Assembly (NCBI GenBank): GCA_022410635.1
Contig: JAJVDF010000456.1
Coordinates: 274,571 to 338,570, forward strand
Direction: 5' to 3'
Source: Tretioscincus oriximinensis
Taxonomy: Eukaryota > Chordata > Lepidosauria > Squamata > Gymnophthalmidae
DNA: 64,000 nt
The notes beneath the pieces are model-generated. The model had not been told where the DNA came from, did no database searches, and saw nothing but the letters and a program-made list of their open reading frames with translations. Shown piece after piece: positions 32,331-43,702 of this stretch; the first letter of the stretch is position 1, and each line of letters begins with the position of its first letter. Position numbers and translations under genes: made by a program.

Positions 32331-32929
32331 ACAAAGGGTTGCCTTGTCAAAGATTTTGTAAAGACCTGCAATGAAGCAGCCTGGTGTATCTCAGGGAAAG
32401 ATCATCCCACAGGCACTGAACAGACCTGATCCTGGGTTCTCACCCCAGATACTATTGAGGGTGGCGGAACAGATCTTAAGTTACATAATTTCTGCAAAAC
32501 TCTTTGGTTTCCATAGCGAATATGGTGTCCTTTGTTCTTCGCAGTGTGCGAGATATTAAGCTCAAAGTTTGTGGCGGATTTTAAAATTTATTTTGGTGCA
32601 AGTTTTTAGATAGCGTTTATCTACTGTTGAAACCCACAGCAAAATAAAAAAAATTGATCCACCATAAACTTTTAAAAAATATATCGTGGAACTAGAACAG
32701 TAGAGAAGCACAATATCTCTTTGCATTGAAAAACAGTTTCAAAAGCCCACGTTTGTTACCAGTAAGCCATGGAAACTTAGACAATCTAAAAAACAGGGCA
32801 TTGAGTCTAATATTTCCACACCATAAAGAACAAAGAATGTCTTAATTGGGATGCAAATACAACAGTTTTGTAGAAATTATGTCACTTTGTTACAAATTTT
32901 GTGCCTGTGTCTAATATTCTGCACACCTC
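32331..32929. other. Intron stretch without recognised features
   Basis: AT-rich, no repeat family identified, no coding signal. Confidence 0.45.
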
Positions 32930-33205
32930 TGAACGGTGAAGGAGAAAATAAGAAGAAAGAAGAAGAATCTGGTTTTTATACCCCATTTTTCTCACCCAAA
33001 GGGATTCAAAGCAGCTTACAAGCTATTTTTTGCCCAAAAACACGCGTTCTATTTATTCCCCCCACATGCTGTGATGGATCCCAGTTATCTAACTGCAATT
33101 TCTTGCTTTCAAGTAGCTGGGCTGGCTAGAGCAGAGGCCAGAAGAGGGCGCTCCCCTGCTGCACAGCCGACACAGAGCTTTTAACCGCTGTACCAGTTAA
33201 ACTGG
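32930..33205 (-). mobile_element. SINE-2
   Basis: The left tail GAAGAAAGAAGAAGAATCTG continues TTTTTATACCCCATTTTTCT and GGGATTCAAAGCAGCTTACA. The body GGCTGGCTAGAGCAGAGGCC and head CTTTTAACCGCTGTACCAG close it in reverse. About 275 bp. Confidence 0.8.
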
Positions 33206-33579
33206 GACGTGTGCTACAAAGCAGATTTGACGTGTGTCCCTTGCACAGTCGGTTGGATCTGATCTATGTGTGAATGCAGGAGAACCTACAACACTGATAC
33301 TGCTCTACTATTGATTAATGTGGTCTACCACTGATCTGGATTGGAGCAGTCTTAGGCTCTGTTTGCACTGGCTTAGGGAGCTCACTGCTCCACCCTGTCT
33401 ACACAGACCTAGTGTTAGTCCACATCAGATGTACTGTACCTGCCCACGAAAACGGATTACNGGTGGAGCACATGAATCTACTCTGCATGTGGAGTAATGA
33501 CCCTAAATTCACATCAACAGTTGCGCATTTGCTCATAGGACAAATCTGCACAGAGTACAGGCATGGTGAAGCAGAAATG
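33206..33579. other. Intron stretch without recognised features
   Basis: No gene or repeat family that I can name. Confidence 0.45.
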
Positions 33580-33905
33580 AATGTTGAAGAAGGAGGAGGA
33601 GGAGAGGAAAGAGAAGGAGAAGAGTAACAATAAGGATTAGATTTTTATATCCCACCTTTCTCACCCGGAGGGACTCAAGAGTGTCTTACAAGGTTATTTT
33701 TCATCCTACAACCTGACATTTTTATTCTCCATTCCCATCATGTTTGCGCAGTATCCATTTATTACTTGAATTTGCTTTTGAACAGCTGGGTTGGCTGAAG
33801 CTAAGGCCAGTAGGGGGTGCTACCCTCTTCTGCAGCTGATGCACAGGCCTCGAACTCTGGTACCTCTATTGAAACATCAAAGCTTTTAACCGCTGCACCA
33901 CCACA
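33580..33905 (-). mobile_element. SINE-2, full length
   Basis: A purine-rich tail of about 60 bases (GAAGGAGGAGGAGGAGAGGA), then TATATCCCACCTTTCTCACC and GGGACTCAAGAGTGTCTTAC. Body GGTTGGCTGAAGCTAAGGCC and AGTAGGGGGTGC; head AAAGCTTTTAACCGCTGCAC in reverse. Confidence 0.82.
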
Positions 33906-34244
33906 CCTTGGATCTGGCGCACCCTTCGAAGTGGCCTTGCGTTGCCGCCATCAAAGGAAAGCAGCTGAGTTTGCAGCTACAATTCAGCTTCAAAGGCATA
34001 TNCGGAGCTGAATTCAAACGCACCAATGTTGTGAGCCTGATACAGCGTGTGACTGACCATGATGTCATCCTATTGCTACGCAATAATGAATAATGATTTC
34101 GTGTTTGCACAGAGGCCCATATTGTTCCACTTCTAATGTGGGTCAAGCTGCTTAATGCAAATGGACAGGATAAAAGTCAATCCAGACAAAGTTAATACAC
34201 ATTAACTAAGGACCTTTTTGCACTTAGCTTTATTTTGGGATAGT
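33906..34244. other. Intron stretch without recognised features
   Basis: Includes a TGATGTCA near 34,060; otherwise nothing supportable. Confidence 0.4.
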
Positions 34245-34490
34245 TCTTGAAACAGACATGGGTGCCAGACGTAAACAATAACAGACTGCCAACTTCCCGT
34301 TTCTCTACTTCCTGGCAGAATTTCTGTTTCCTGGTTTTGAGATGTGTTTCTGCCTGCTTTTCTGCACCATTTTTTCACAATATCAACTATCATAAAAATG
34401 TGGATGTCCAGAACTTTCACAAAGCTGGCAGTAACAGCAGCCCAAATGTGAAAGAAGCAAAAGAGAGCTGCTGTTGTGCTGTCAGTGAAG
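34245..34490 (+). repeat. REP-G dispersed repeat, copy 1
   Basis: GGGTGCCAGACGTAAACAAT, CTGCCAACTTCCCGTTTCTC and CTGCCTGCTTTTCTGCACCA recur near 54,895-55,125 in the same orientation and at 47,735-47,990 reversed. Three copies agree over about 240 bp. Not assigned to a known class. Confidence 0.7.
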
Positions 34491-34680
34491 CATGCTGGGA
34501 AATGTATGCAGCCTACACTGCAATTAGATCTGGGAGGAAGGAAGCCTCTTTCGCCAATCTGTACCCAGTTCCACCGCAGGAAACACTTTTTCTGCTTACA
34601 GGAAGTTGGCTGGGGACTCAGCTATAGAGACCCACCATATCTATTCCAAAAGATATCTCAGAGGATCTAAAGGATCTAAA

Positions 34681-34847
34681 GGTCCTGTCTCTACGGAGCC
34701 TTATTCTGGGTTATATCTCGGTACAGAGCTTGGTCATCCACATGCAAGTGTAGGCATTCGGGGCCTGCCATAGCCTACACTAGCATGTAGATGGCACATT
34801 CCTATTCTGAGATATAGCCAAGAAGAAGGCTCAGTGGGGACGGGGCC
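34681..34847. mobile_element. PAL-A foldback MITE
   Basis: GGTCCTGTCTCTACGGAGCC and GGCTCAGTGGGGACGGGGCC are the inverted ends. Internal TTATTCTGGGTTATATCTCG pairs with CTGAGATATAGCCAAGAAGA. The centre is CATTCGGGGCCTGCCATAGC with one arm shortened. AAA flanks both ends. Confidence 0.85.
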
Positions 34848-34929
34848 AAAGTGTTTTAAGGCAGGTAAGTGCAAATGGGGTCTAGATGTAAATCCAATCC
34901 AGATTACTACTAGTTCCATACAGAAGATG

Positions 34930-35950
34930 TGGATTTCTGAGCTTCTTAAATCAGATTACTAGGTACATGTGCAAGGGACCCAGCAATATAGCCAGGCAGA
35001 TTTCACCTCTTCTATTTCACAGGTGCATTAAAAATATAATTTCCAAACCCAAGAAAGCTTCTTTTACAGGGCTGAGTGGCAAATAAATTGCATACAGATC
35101 ACAAGTGAATAGCACAAACAGTCCAAAGTCAAATCTGTTCTGGGTAGCCAGAGAAAAACTATGCTGTTAATTTCAGCTCTTAATCCAAAATGTTCAGGAC
35201 TGGAGTTCTGATCTGAGACATTTTGTATATGCTCCAAAGAAAATGACATGTGCTCCCACACAGCTATAAAATGCCATTCTGAAAAATTAAAGAGAAGTGT
35301 AAATATTTTATTCCAATGTTCAGGCCAGTTCTCCATTAGCAGAACCGTCTCTCCAATTTTAGGAAACTTTGCATGAATGAGAATTGGTACAAAGTAATGC
35401 AAGAAACCAGTAAAAGTTATTTACTCTCTCCCAATCGCCATAAAAAAGGGAAAATATCTTGCTTTTCAAAAACAGTTGAAGATTGTTTCAGAATCCTGGC
35501 AGGCAACTATTTTTAAAAGCAGTTTAAATAAAATGTTTATCCCTCCTATTAGTTGCTTTTTAAAAAAGCAAATGATAGCAGCCTTTTTGGAACCAGCAAG
35601 AGAATTAAGACATCGTCGTAATTCACCAGTTCACCCACCCGAAGAAAAGGAAATTCTTTTAAAAATTGGCAGGACGAAGCTGTGTTTATCTTGACAGGGC
35701 AATCTAACCACATCAGCTCAATAGTTCAAACCCATATGCCCAGCAGTGCTTACTCTTAAGAAAATGTGGCTGTAATTGCAACTTTCGTATTTAAAAGAAA
35801 CCAAAACAGAAGCCATAAGTTCTTCACCTTAACCTAGGCAGGACCCAGAGTTCCCAATGCTACGGAAGAGCTTTTTAAAAAACAAAACAAAACCTTTTTT
35901 GTTCACGAGAAGCAGAAAATGCAAGTTTGCCTTTTTCTAGCTGGTGATTT
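34930..35950. other. Repeat-poor 1 kb island in the SIX1 intron
   Basis: I see no member of the local repeat families. Composition is AT-rich. As a transposon-free gap in a crowded intron it is a candidate for constrained non-coding DNA, but I cannot test conservation. Confidence 0.4.
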
Positions 35951-35956
35951 TAACAT

Positions 35957-36527
35957 AGGGTTACCACATAAAAAACAGGATAAAACATTGCACCTTTAAC
36001 AGAAGAAAGGAATTTCCATCAGTTACAGTTTATAATGCTCGGAGCACCTGGGGAAAACNTGGCTATCTGAAGAAGCATCTTTTCCCATGATGCATCTGCC
36101 TTGCATTAAGGTCTCAAGGAGGTACCAGACCTTCTGGTAGTCCCTCCCCTTGCAGACATGCAGGGGCACGTAGGGGGGCCTTCTCTGTGGTGGCCCCCAC
36201 ACTCTGGGACAGCCTACATTGTAGTTTTCGGCACCTGGTAAACATGTACCTCTTCACCCAAGCTTTTGACTCTTAAATACTGTTATTTCCTCTGCATTGT
36301 CCGTCCAGGGTGGATAGGTTAGAGGGAGGAAGGCCTGGACATTTTTAAACATTTTATTAATGTGGTGGNTTTTTTTTGAAAAAATTCTCAATCTTTTGTT
36401 ACCTGCACAATGGGACCAATGGTGAATGGCAGGATATAAATCATTTAAAATAAAAAAANTTTTACACCCATTAAAAGTGCAAAGTTCTATCCTGGTTTTT
36501 ATGTGTTAACCCTACTTTAATACAAAA
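35957..36527. mobile_element. PAL-E foldback element split by an L2-like fragment
   Basis: Left arm TAGGGTTACCACATAAAAAA, then CAGGATAAAACATTGCACCT; right arm AAGTGCAAAGTTCTATCCTG, then GTTTTTATGTGTTAACCCTA. The 36,060-36,445 block between them is a LINE insertion. Flanks TTTTAACA and CTTTAATA are an imperfect 6 of 8 match. Confidence 0.65.
36060..36445 (+). mobile_element. L2-like LINE 3' end
   Basis: The frame shows AFSVVAPTLWDSLH and then YLFTQAFDS, with CATTTTATTAATGTGGTGGN and GCAGGATATAAATCATTTAA after the stop. These are typical of the end of L2-like LINEs in reptiles. Confidence 0.6.
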
Positions 36528-36529
36528 CC

Positions 36530-37185
36530 CTTAAAAATATAGTCTTACATCTTTGGGAGGGGATAAAATTTCCCTAACCTTAAGTACATATGACCATTTT
36601 TTCACACGTTTGCAATTTTTTAAAAGTTCTTTGAGTTAGTATACAGGGAAAAAAATCTTGCTTCTTAAAAATAAATAAGAATAACCTCTAATTTGAATTT
36701 CCTAATTGCAAATTAACACTTAGGTTGCTAGGAAAGCATGAAAAAATGGCCAGGAACTGCAAACATGAGCAAGGCAAGGTACCTGGCCTTAAAAATAAAG
36801 GTTTGCTTAAAAAAAAAACGAAGTAATTAGGATTTATTTTCATTCCTTTTTTTTTTGCATTGAAAGCCTGCTCACCCCAAAGGATTTTAAAAATCCCAGC
36901 GTTCCTTGAAAGTCACCCCTTCTGACAGGTCTANTCAGAAGTAAACCTTGATGCTTTCCTTGCTCCTAAATCACTTCAGATGAAGCTAGTTGGTGAAAGA
37001 CAGGATTTCCCCCTCCAGGGCGCCTGAACTGTGCCACCAAAAGAGGAAAAGAGGCTGGAAGGATTCTGAAGAGGCAGGACAAACAGAACACACTAAAAAC
37101 TGCTTCCCTTTGTTATAGCTTTTTAAAGCTGTTTTTAAAATGGTAGAATATAGTATTTTACACCAACGGAGNGTTATCTGCAAAA
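36530..37185. other. AT-rich intron stretch, nothing recognised
   Basis: Long A and T runs and no family match. Confidence 0.45.
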
Positions 37186-37189
37186 TGTT

Positions 37190-37340
37190 TTATTTGGGGA
37201 TATTCCCTGGAATAGGGATCTGCCACCTGGATGTCATTGTAGGCTAAGGCAGGTCCCAGATTGCAATTGCATGCAGATGACAAGCTCCTATTCCAAGGTA
37301 TATCCCAAAATAAAACCTAGCGCAGAAAAGGCTGGGTATA
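37190..37340. mobile_element. PAL-A foldback MITE, diverged
   Basis: GGGGATATTCCCTGGAATAG and CTATTCCAAGGTATATCCCA are the arms, with GTAGGCTAAGGCAGGTCCCA in the centre. About as long as other copies but with many substitutions, so an old insertion. Confidence 0.65.
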
Positions 37341-37344
37341 TCAG

Positions 37345-37980
37345 ACCAGCAAACACGCAGAAGCCCACTGCTGTATTCTAGGCCTGTAATCTAGTGTCTG
37401 TCCTCCTTTAGACTGCCTGCAGTTCCTGGAGACCTGGCTGGCTACAAGACGATCGCCAGTCACTGCAGACTCACCCTGGCACTAACACTGTGCTTTAGGA
37501 GGCTCCTGTTGCATTGGCTGAAATAATTCAGATTCTCTTGATGGAGTCACAGAATATATGTCATGAATGCATATATCGCGTTGAAGGTGACGTCACTCTC
37601 GCTTCTGCAGTTCTTGGCCTTCCTAGTCTTGCACAAGAGCTCTTTAAACTGGATTAAGTTACTCGAACACGTACTCTTTGGCTATTTTTGACCAAACTAG
37701 CGTGGGTCTGGCTGCCTCCCTCTTCTTCACCTTGATGTTTATGAGCGCTGTGGGGATTTTAACCCAACTCCAATGACGGATAGGAGAATTACAGCCAACG
37801 TGGAAGTTCATATGGAATCCAGCGTTTGGATGTTACCAGCGTGGTCTATGGGTAATTCTGCACAGAGCAAGTATACTGGGATGATAAGCCCATTAGAGTA
37901 GGAGCTGCTCTTTCATACGCTGGGAGATTTAAGGGAAACACAGAGGCCCCGAGGCTAGCTCATTTGTTGGTCTGGTATAT
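37345..37980. other. Repeat-poor intron island
   Basis: No local repeat family recognised. It contains a GTGACGTCAC palindrome near 37,590, a sequence bound by CREB-type factors if active (known motif; function here is only inference). Confidence 0.35.
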
Positions 37981-37984
37981 CAGC

Positions 37985-38060
37985 CAGAGCAGATGATGTT
38001 TTAATCCCGCTTCAGTCCACTTTGGGAATGGAAGAAAGAACCATACCGAAGTGAGCAGTG
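37985..38060. mobile_element. PAL-D foldback element, one arm
   Basis: TGTTTTAATCCCGCTTCAGT, then CCACTTTGGGAATGG, matches the arm of the complete copy at 43,356-43,553. The other arm is not found nearby. Confidence 0.5.
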
Positions 38061-38274
38061 ATTTTCTTTCCACAATTTCTTCCACTCTATATTCTTGCAG
38101 TTGATTCATGATTTTATTTACTGAGATCCGCCCTGGGACCTTTGTGTATGTAAACGTAAATAAATAAATCTAAACCTAAGGGTTTTTTTTGTTGAAAGAA
38201 CATTATGGGAAAGTATTGCAAGTGAGAATTGTAGAGGAAAAATGGGAGAAAGTCAAGAACGACCTGTCACAGAA

Positions 38275-38452
38275 GCCCTGTCTCCACTGAGTCTTATTCT
38301 GGGTTATATCTCGGTACAGAGCTTGGTCATCCACATACCAGTGTAGGCTGTGGCAGGCCCCATTCGGGGCCTGCCATAGCTTACATTAGCATGTGGATGG
38401 CACATTCCTATTCTGAGATATAGTCAAGAAGAAGGCGCAGTGGGGACGGGCC
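38275..38452. mobile_element. PAL-A foldback MITE
   Basis: GCCCTGTCTCCACTGAGTCT and GCGCAGTGGGGACGGGCC are the ends; the palindromic centre is GGCCCCATTCGGGGCC. Full length, about 178 bp. Confidence 0.88.
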
Positions 38453-38579
38453 TGATTCAACCAGCAAGGAAGTGCAAACAGTTACTGATTTTTTCATTGC
38501 AACTTCAGGAAGCACCAATGGAAGAATTATGTACGGAATGTAAATAATATGCAAACATAATGCAAACAAGAGAATGTTG

Positions 38580-38662
38580 AAAGAAAACAGGTTGCCGCTT
38601 TGCTGATGGGCTCTCTCACTGTGACAGTGAACTGAAGCTGGATTGACATTTAGGTGTAACCA
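38580..38662. mobile_element. PAL-D foldback element, one arm
   Basis: TGACAGTGAACTGAAGCTGG, then ATTGACATTTAGGTGTAACC, is the right arm of PAL-D. Confidence 0.5.
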
Positions 38663-39240
38663 CAGACAGATCCTAGCAAAACCAATTTGGCTTCACCTGA
38701 ATAACAGGGGCCCTTTGAGACAGGCCAAAGGACTGTCACTTCATCCCCAGTGCTCAGCAGTGAGGGGAGGAAAAGCTGAACACAGACACATTTAAACATC
38801 TGTGCGCCCAGATTTCAGTCGCTAAGAGTGGAGCCCATCAAGAGAGGTCTGTCGTCCTTTGGCTGGATCGTGTCCGCTGTCTCAGGTGTGGAATGGAAGG
38901 GGGCTTTAGGGAAAGGAAGTAGGAAACCCTAAGTATTTTACAATTCTCCAAAGAGGGCTTCATATTTTAATCATGGCTTCATCTTGCAGCTGCCTTGTAT
39001 GGTTTTCTTATTTAGACAGCTGCACGTCGTCAGCTTTGGTGAAGGCAACAGGCTGCATCACTGTCTGCCCTATTGCCCAAAATAAATTAAAAATCAGATA
39101 GAGAGAAAGAGCGCCTTTCCATTTGCAATGCTGCTCCAAGCACAGACTCCATAAATGTAAGACTAGTTTCCAAGAGAAGCAGCAACATAATCAAAATAAC
39201 CTTTTTGCAAGGTGATTTGTTACTAGGAATATACCAGAAC
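38663..39240. other. Repeat-poor intron island
   Basis: Nearly 600 bp with no family match between crowded MITE neighbours. Candidate non-coding regulatory region by exclusion only. Confidence 0.35.
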
Positions 39241-39264
39241 GTAATTTAGTACACAAGATTACCA

Positions 39265-39620
39265 GGCAAATAAGAAGGAAGAGGAGGACGAGAAAGAGAA
39301 GAGAAGAAGGAGAAGAATGAGAAGGAGGAGGAGAATCTGGTTTTTATACCCTGACCTTCTCACCCAAAGAGTGGCTTACAAGGTTAATTTTCACACAAAG
39401 GCTCACATCTATTCTATCTTCCCCACAGATTAGTGGTGGTACTCATGAATCTACTTGAAACGCAAATTGCAAATCTCTTTCAGACAGCTGAGTTGCCTGA
39501 AACTAAGGCCGGTAGAGGGTGGTCATCCACTCCACAGCTGACACAGGGCTTCAAGAAGGGATCTCTCTCGGGTGAAAGGCCCCCTCTTCGTAGGAGCAAG
39601 GCAACGGTGCTTTACCTTTA
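39265..39620 (-). mobile_element. SINE-2, full length
   Basis: Purine-rich tail, TTTTTATACCCTGACCTTCT, TTTTCACACAAAGGCTCACA, GTTGCCTGAAACTAAGGCCG and a head with GGAGCAAGGCAACGGTGC in reverse. The head is eroded. Confidence 0.78.
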
Positions 39621-39774
39621 ATGGATGCAAAAAGAAGCCATTTCATCAGGTATGTAATAATGCCAGCAACACCTGCTGAAATTGCTTCCTTTTTATACCC
39701 ATTAAAAATATAGCCTTATTATTTTACTTTTATTTAGTAAATCTTCTTTGATGTGGCCCAGAAAGCCCTGGATC

Positions 39775-39954
39775 GGCCCTGTCCCCACTGAGCCTTATTC
39801 CGGATTATATCTCGGTACAGAATTTGGACATCCACATGCCAGTGTAGGCTGTGGCAGGTCCCATTCGGGGCCTGCCATAGCCTACACTAGCATGTAGGTG
39901 GCACATTCCTATTCTGAGATATAGCCAAGAAGAAGGCTCAGTGGGGACGGGGCC
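39775..39954. mobile_element. PAL-A foldback MITE
   Basis: GGCCCTGTCCCCACTGAGCC and GGCTCAGTGGGGACGGGGCC are near-perfect inverted ends; centre TCCCATTCGGGGCCTGCCAT. 180 bp, one of the best preserved copies. Confidence 0.9.
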
Positions 39955-40060
39955 CACGTTTGTCTCTATCCAAGTTTTAATCCATCTTCGGTCCATTGTC
40001 GGAATGACAGAACCCTCCATCAGAGCGACATCAAAGAATTTTTCACTAGGTCCGACTTCC
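39955..40060. mobile_element. PAL-D foldback element, left arm
   Basis: CAAGTTTTAATCCATCTTCG, then GTCCATTGTCGGAATGACAG, abuts the right end of the PAL-A copy. A PAL-E scrap (AAAGGTGTAAACTTCTATCC) follows near 40,118. Confidence 0.55.
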
Positions 40061-40626
40061 AGTGACTGTAGCACCTGGGAGTAAAATAGCCCTTTTCTAT
40101 ACTCATTAAAGGTGTAAACTTCTATCCCAGATTTTATCGGGTAACTCCAGCTCCAAGTTATCTACNTTTGAGTTACATAATTATAAAAACAAAATGACAA
40201 GTTATTTTGCTGATGTGTTCTGGAGCTCTGAAGATTGCCTGAAACTGGATTAAAAACCAGTGCTTGGAAGTTAGATCTGGTCATTCTGAAGGACCCTATT
40301 GCAGATTTTGAGGGTGTTTTTTTTTTAAACTCATTGCTGTTTTCACATCTGAGTGTGAAGAAGAATACAGCCTAACATTTCTTCATTTTAAATGAAACGG
40401 AACAAGAATTACGAATTACGTTAAACTAGTTACCCAAGTATTCTGAAAGCAGGCAGGATCCGGGCTGATTTGTCTAACAGTGAGACTAAGCATGTTAAGT
40501 TGCTGACTGTATAGGTTTGCCTTCTCATGGGGAATTGTCTGACTTAAGCCTTTGAAGGGGATATTGAAAAAAGGAATGAAAGATACAATCTTTTGCAGAC
40601 AGAAAACGGGCTTGGTTGGTATATAC

Positions 40627-40814
40627 CAGACCTGGGCAAGTGGCGGCCCGAGGGCCACATGCGGCCCTCCTACTGTCTCTGACCAGACCGCCCCTCTTAG
40701 CTCAGAGTTATATACAGTATTGGGTAGAACTGAGTTAACTATATTAATCCGGCCCTCTAAAACCACCCCAATTTCTCATGCGGCCCCTTGGGAAAAATTA
40801 ATTGCCCAGCCCTG
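40627..40814. mobile_element. hAT-3 non-autonomous element, 188 bp, perfect target duplication
   Basis: CAGACCTGGGCAA and TTGCCCAGCCCTG are inverted ends. GTATATAC at 40619-40626 is exactly repeated at 40815-40822. Inside, GCGGCCCGAGGGCCACATGC and TCATGCGGCCCCTTGG are arms. Text such as GCGGCCCGAGGGCCAC is seen in many vertebrate hAT MITEs. Confidence 0.92.
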
Positions 40815-41339
40815 GTATATACAATTGTGGAGGAAGAGGAAAGAAAGATCCCTTTGAAGAACGGTTTCCTTTCTCCTCTGCTAGAGGGTAACACCACACC
40901 CTACCTTCATCTAGTATATATAAAATGGATCTCACAGCTTTCTGATTTTTTAGGGTGGCAGATAAAGATTTTCATTGCTGATAAATTTCCTTTCGAAATT
41001 CAGCCTGCTGTCTCCTTAGGAGCAGGGAGCAGAAAGCCGCTGTGTAATTCCTGCAATTGGGATGCAAAGACCAAGGGTTGCCCTTCTTACATACTGAGCC
41101 TATGGCGCCCAAGGGGATTTCAAAGGGACATGAATTATGATTCCCTGAAGATGTATTTCTGCACCTCCTTCCACCCACTTGGGTGGGTAGGATCTGGGAC
41201 CTATCAATAGACCTGATACTCTAATCCTAAACACATGTAAACCTCTTAAAGTCAAGTACTTTCATTTAAGGGGGGCCCGTGGTGGAATGGAAAGATGATA
41301 AATGCTTCCTTGGGACTTCCCGGTTTCTCACCTTCGATC

Positions 41340-41450
41340 AACTTCGGAGGTGAGAGATTTAGATCATGTGGAAAGAAAATCACTTTGTTTCTGTGCTTTC
41401 CCATTCTGACAATGGACTGAAACTGGATTAAAAAATAGGTGTTTCAAAAC
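41340..41450. mobile_element. PAL-D foldback element
   Basis: CCATTCTGACAATGGACTGA, then AACTGGATTAAAAAATAGGT, is the right arm; GATCATGTGGAAAGAAAATC is the central part found at 43,470-43,500. Confidence 0.6.
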
Positions 41451-41464
41451 AACCAATTGCAATC

Positions 41465-41640
41465 CAAAGATTTTACCAGATAAAATCCAGGACAGAAGTT
41501 TAACACCTTTAACAGGGTGTGAAAAAGCGATTTCTCCTCAGGCGCTGCAGCCATTAGAAACTGCGCCTGGGGAAAGTCCTTTCTTGATTTGCATACATTA
41601 AGAGTGTGAACATCTCCCTTGGATTTTATCTAATAATCCA
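41465..41640. mobile_element. PAL-E foldback element, both arms
   Basis: ATTTTACCAGATAAAATCCA, then GGACAGAAGTTTAACACCTT, is mirrored by GAGTGTGAACATCTCCCTTG, then GATTTTATCTAATAATCC. An inner hairpin (TTTCTCCTCAGGCGC...GCGCCTGGGGAAA) marks the middle. Confidence 0.7.
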
Positions 41641-41685
41641 AAGGAGTTGCTTTGAGGAAAATGAATGTCCGTGTTGCACTGCTCC

Positions 41686-41780
41686 TTATTCTGGATTGTA
41701 TCCCGGAATAGAGACCTAACATCTGCATGCTGGTGCAGGCTATGGCAGGCCCCTGTCCCAGGATATAATGCAGTGTAAAA
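41686..41780. mobile_element. PAL-A fragment
   Basis: CTTATTCTGGATTGTATCCC, GGTGCAGGCTATGGCAGGCC and CTGTCCCAGGATATAATGCA are both inner arms with the outer ends missing. Confidence 0.65.
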
Positions 41781-41789
41781 GCCAGTGTA

Positions 41790-43350
41790 CATTTTGGCAC
41801 AATTTCGGTCCCTCGTCTATCCCAGTGAGAACAGGTTTCACTAAGGACCAGCACCTTATCTTTCAGATAAATTCCCTTACGATCTTCACATTCTGTGATA
41901 TTATAATCCTAGTAAACGTTGCAAAAGATGCTGCTCTCAAACAAGCCACAGCCAGGCTTCTTCTGGAGATGACCCCAGCAACTTTTTTACCTGTTTCCTA
42001 CTGTGTGATAGACACCGGGCTACCTATGGAAGGGGGCTGTGTAGTTTGGAGGTTGGTTTATCTAAAGCAGCCTCTGCGAGTTCAGGGGGACTGGATTCCA
42101 GAATCCAGGTGGGTTTCTCAGATCCAGGCAAGGTGCCTACTTGGGCTTTTGGTTGGCGACTGGATTCGTCTGGTTTTTGTTACGATTCTACTTGTTTGTT
42201 GTCATATCCTTTCATGAATATTTTATTTATTTATTTTTATTTATTTAAATAGTGAGTGGGGGGTGGCAGATTGAAAGCCTCCTCTTTTGGTGCCCATCTT
42301 TCTCAATGTTATACCTAGGGGAGGGTGGGCATAACTGGAAGAAATGTATGTCGGGCTTTCANAAGTCTAGATTTCTGGAAGGTACTTTGGGGGAAAAGAC
42401 ACCCACAGACCCAACTGCAATTGCTTCCCTCTCTTGTGGAAGATGCACTACTTAAAACCTGGCATAAAATGGCATTTATTTCCTTTCCAAGCCTCCAAAT
42501 GGAATAAAACCTACAAGGTGCTTCAGAGTCACAGAGGGGTGCCAGGAAAAAGATGCCAGCCCCTCCTTATTTGCCTGGATTCAGATTCTCAGGATTGGGG
42601 ACTCCGGGACCGAACGGATGATTCTTAGGTAGCCCCTTAGATGCTATGGGGTGCTAACAGTCTCTTTAGCTGTGCAGAANGAAGGGAAAGCTACAAGGTA
42701 CACAGAACAGAGCCAGGAAGGGCAGGATCTGGACCTAAGTGGGAATATTTTCTTCCCTTTGGAAAAGCTTCCAGAGGACCAGGTGCAAATGGCAAGGAAC
42801 AAGGGCTGTTTAAGTCTTAGCTCCGGAGGCAGCAGAAATCCAGCCGGGCCGCTCCCAAAATCAGCCCTAGCGTGATATTTCAGCATTTTGGAGGATGCTC
42901 GAAATATAAGCCCCACTCNTTTCTATTGGTTTCAGTTCACATGTTGTCAATAGTTCGAATAGATTAGAATTGTTCTGGTTATGGTTCTAGTGTGCCAGAG
43001 TTTGCTTCGCTTATAATGATCCTGCTATGTCACCCTTCTGGTTTAATACAGTGTTTATATACGGGCTTATTCAGGAGATTCTACTAAATATTCTAAAGCT
43101 TTGGAAACTCAATTAAATGTTATTAAAAAGAAAGAAATATCAGCCCCACTCNCAAAATGAGCCATAGTTACGGTTCATAAAAAAGTAAATTTAAATAATA
43201 TCCAGGCTTGTTTATGGAGAAAAATCCGAGATCCCCTGANAATAAGCCCTAACCCATTTTTTGGAGCGAAAATTTATATACGATCCTGTCCTATTTGGGG
43301 GGAAACAGGGGTATGTGCTGTCCCTGCTCAATGCTCAGATGCCAGAAACA
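41790..43350. other. 1.5 kb intron stretch with little recognised
   Basis: A short (TTTA)n run near 42,220-42,247 and scattered Ns; otherwise no family match. Small chance frames only. Confidence 0.4.
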
Positions 43351-43355
43351 GCACC

Positions 43356-43553
43356 GTGGCCACACCTAGATTTTAATCCAGTTTCAGTCCATTTTTAACA
43401 TGGGAGAACCCATCAGCAAACTGAATATCGATTTCCCCCCACACATATATCATCTAAACCTAAGGTGCTTTTTCTGAGGTAGATCATGCAGAAAAGACAC
43501 AGGCTGCCCCTGTAATGTGGACTGAAAGTGAATTGAAATGTAGGTGTGACCTA
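43356..43553. mobile_element. PAL-D foldback element, reference copy
   Basis: Left arm CACACCTAGATTTTAATCCA, then GTTTCAGTCCA; right arm TGGACTGAAAGTGAATTGAA, then ATGTAGGTGTGA. About 198 bp, no coding capacity. Confidence 0.75.
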
Positions 43554-43605
43554 GGACTATAGAGGAACTTAAGTCTAAGGAAAATTCTCGTCTGTTCCAG
43601 CCATG

Positions 43606-43695
43606 AGCCTTATCCTGGGTTATTATCTCGGAATAGGACTACCACAGCTTCCCTAGCACCTAGACGGCAGGGTCCTATCCAGGGCTCCATAATAA
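43606..43695. mobile_element. PAL-A fragment
   Basis: AGCCTTATCCTGGGTTATTA, then TCTCGGAATAGG, with a matching CCTATCCAGGGCTCCATAAT. Centre lost. Confidence 0.6.
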
Positions 43696-43702
43696 GGCTA
43701 AG

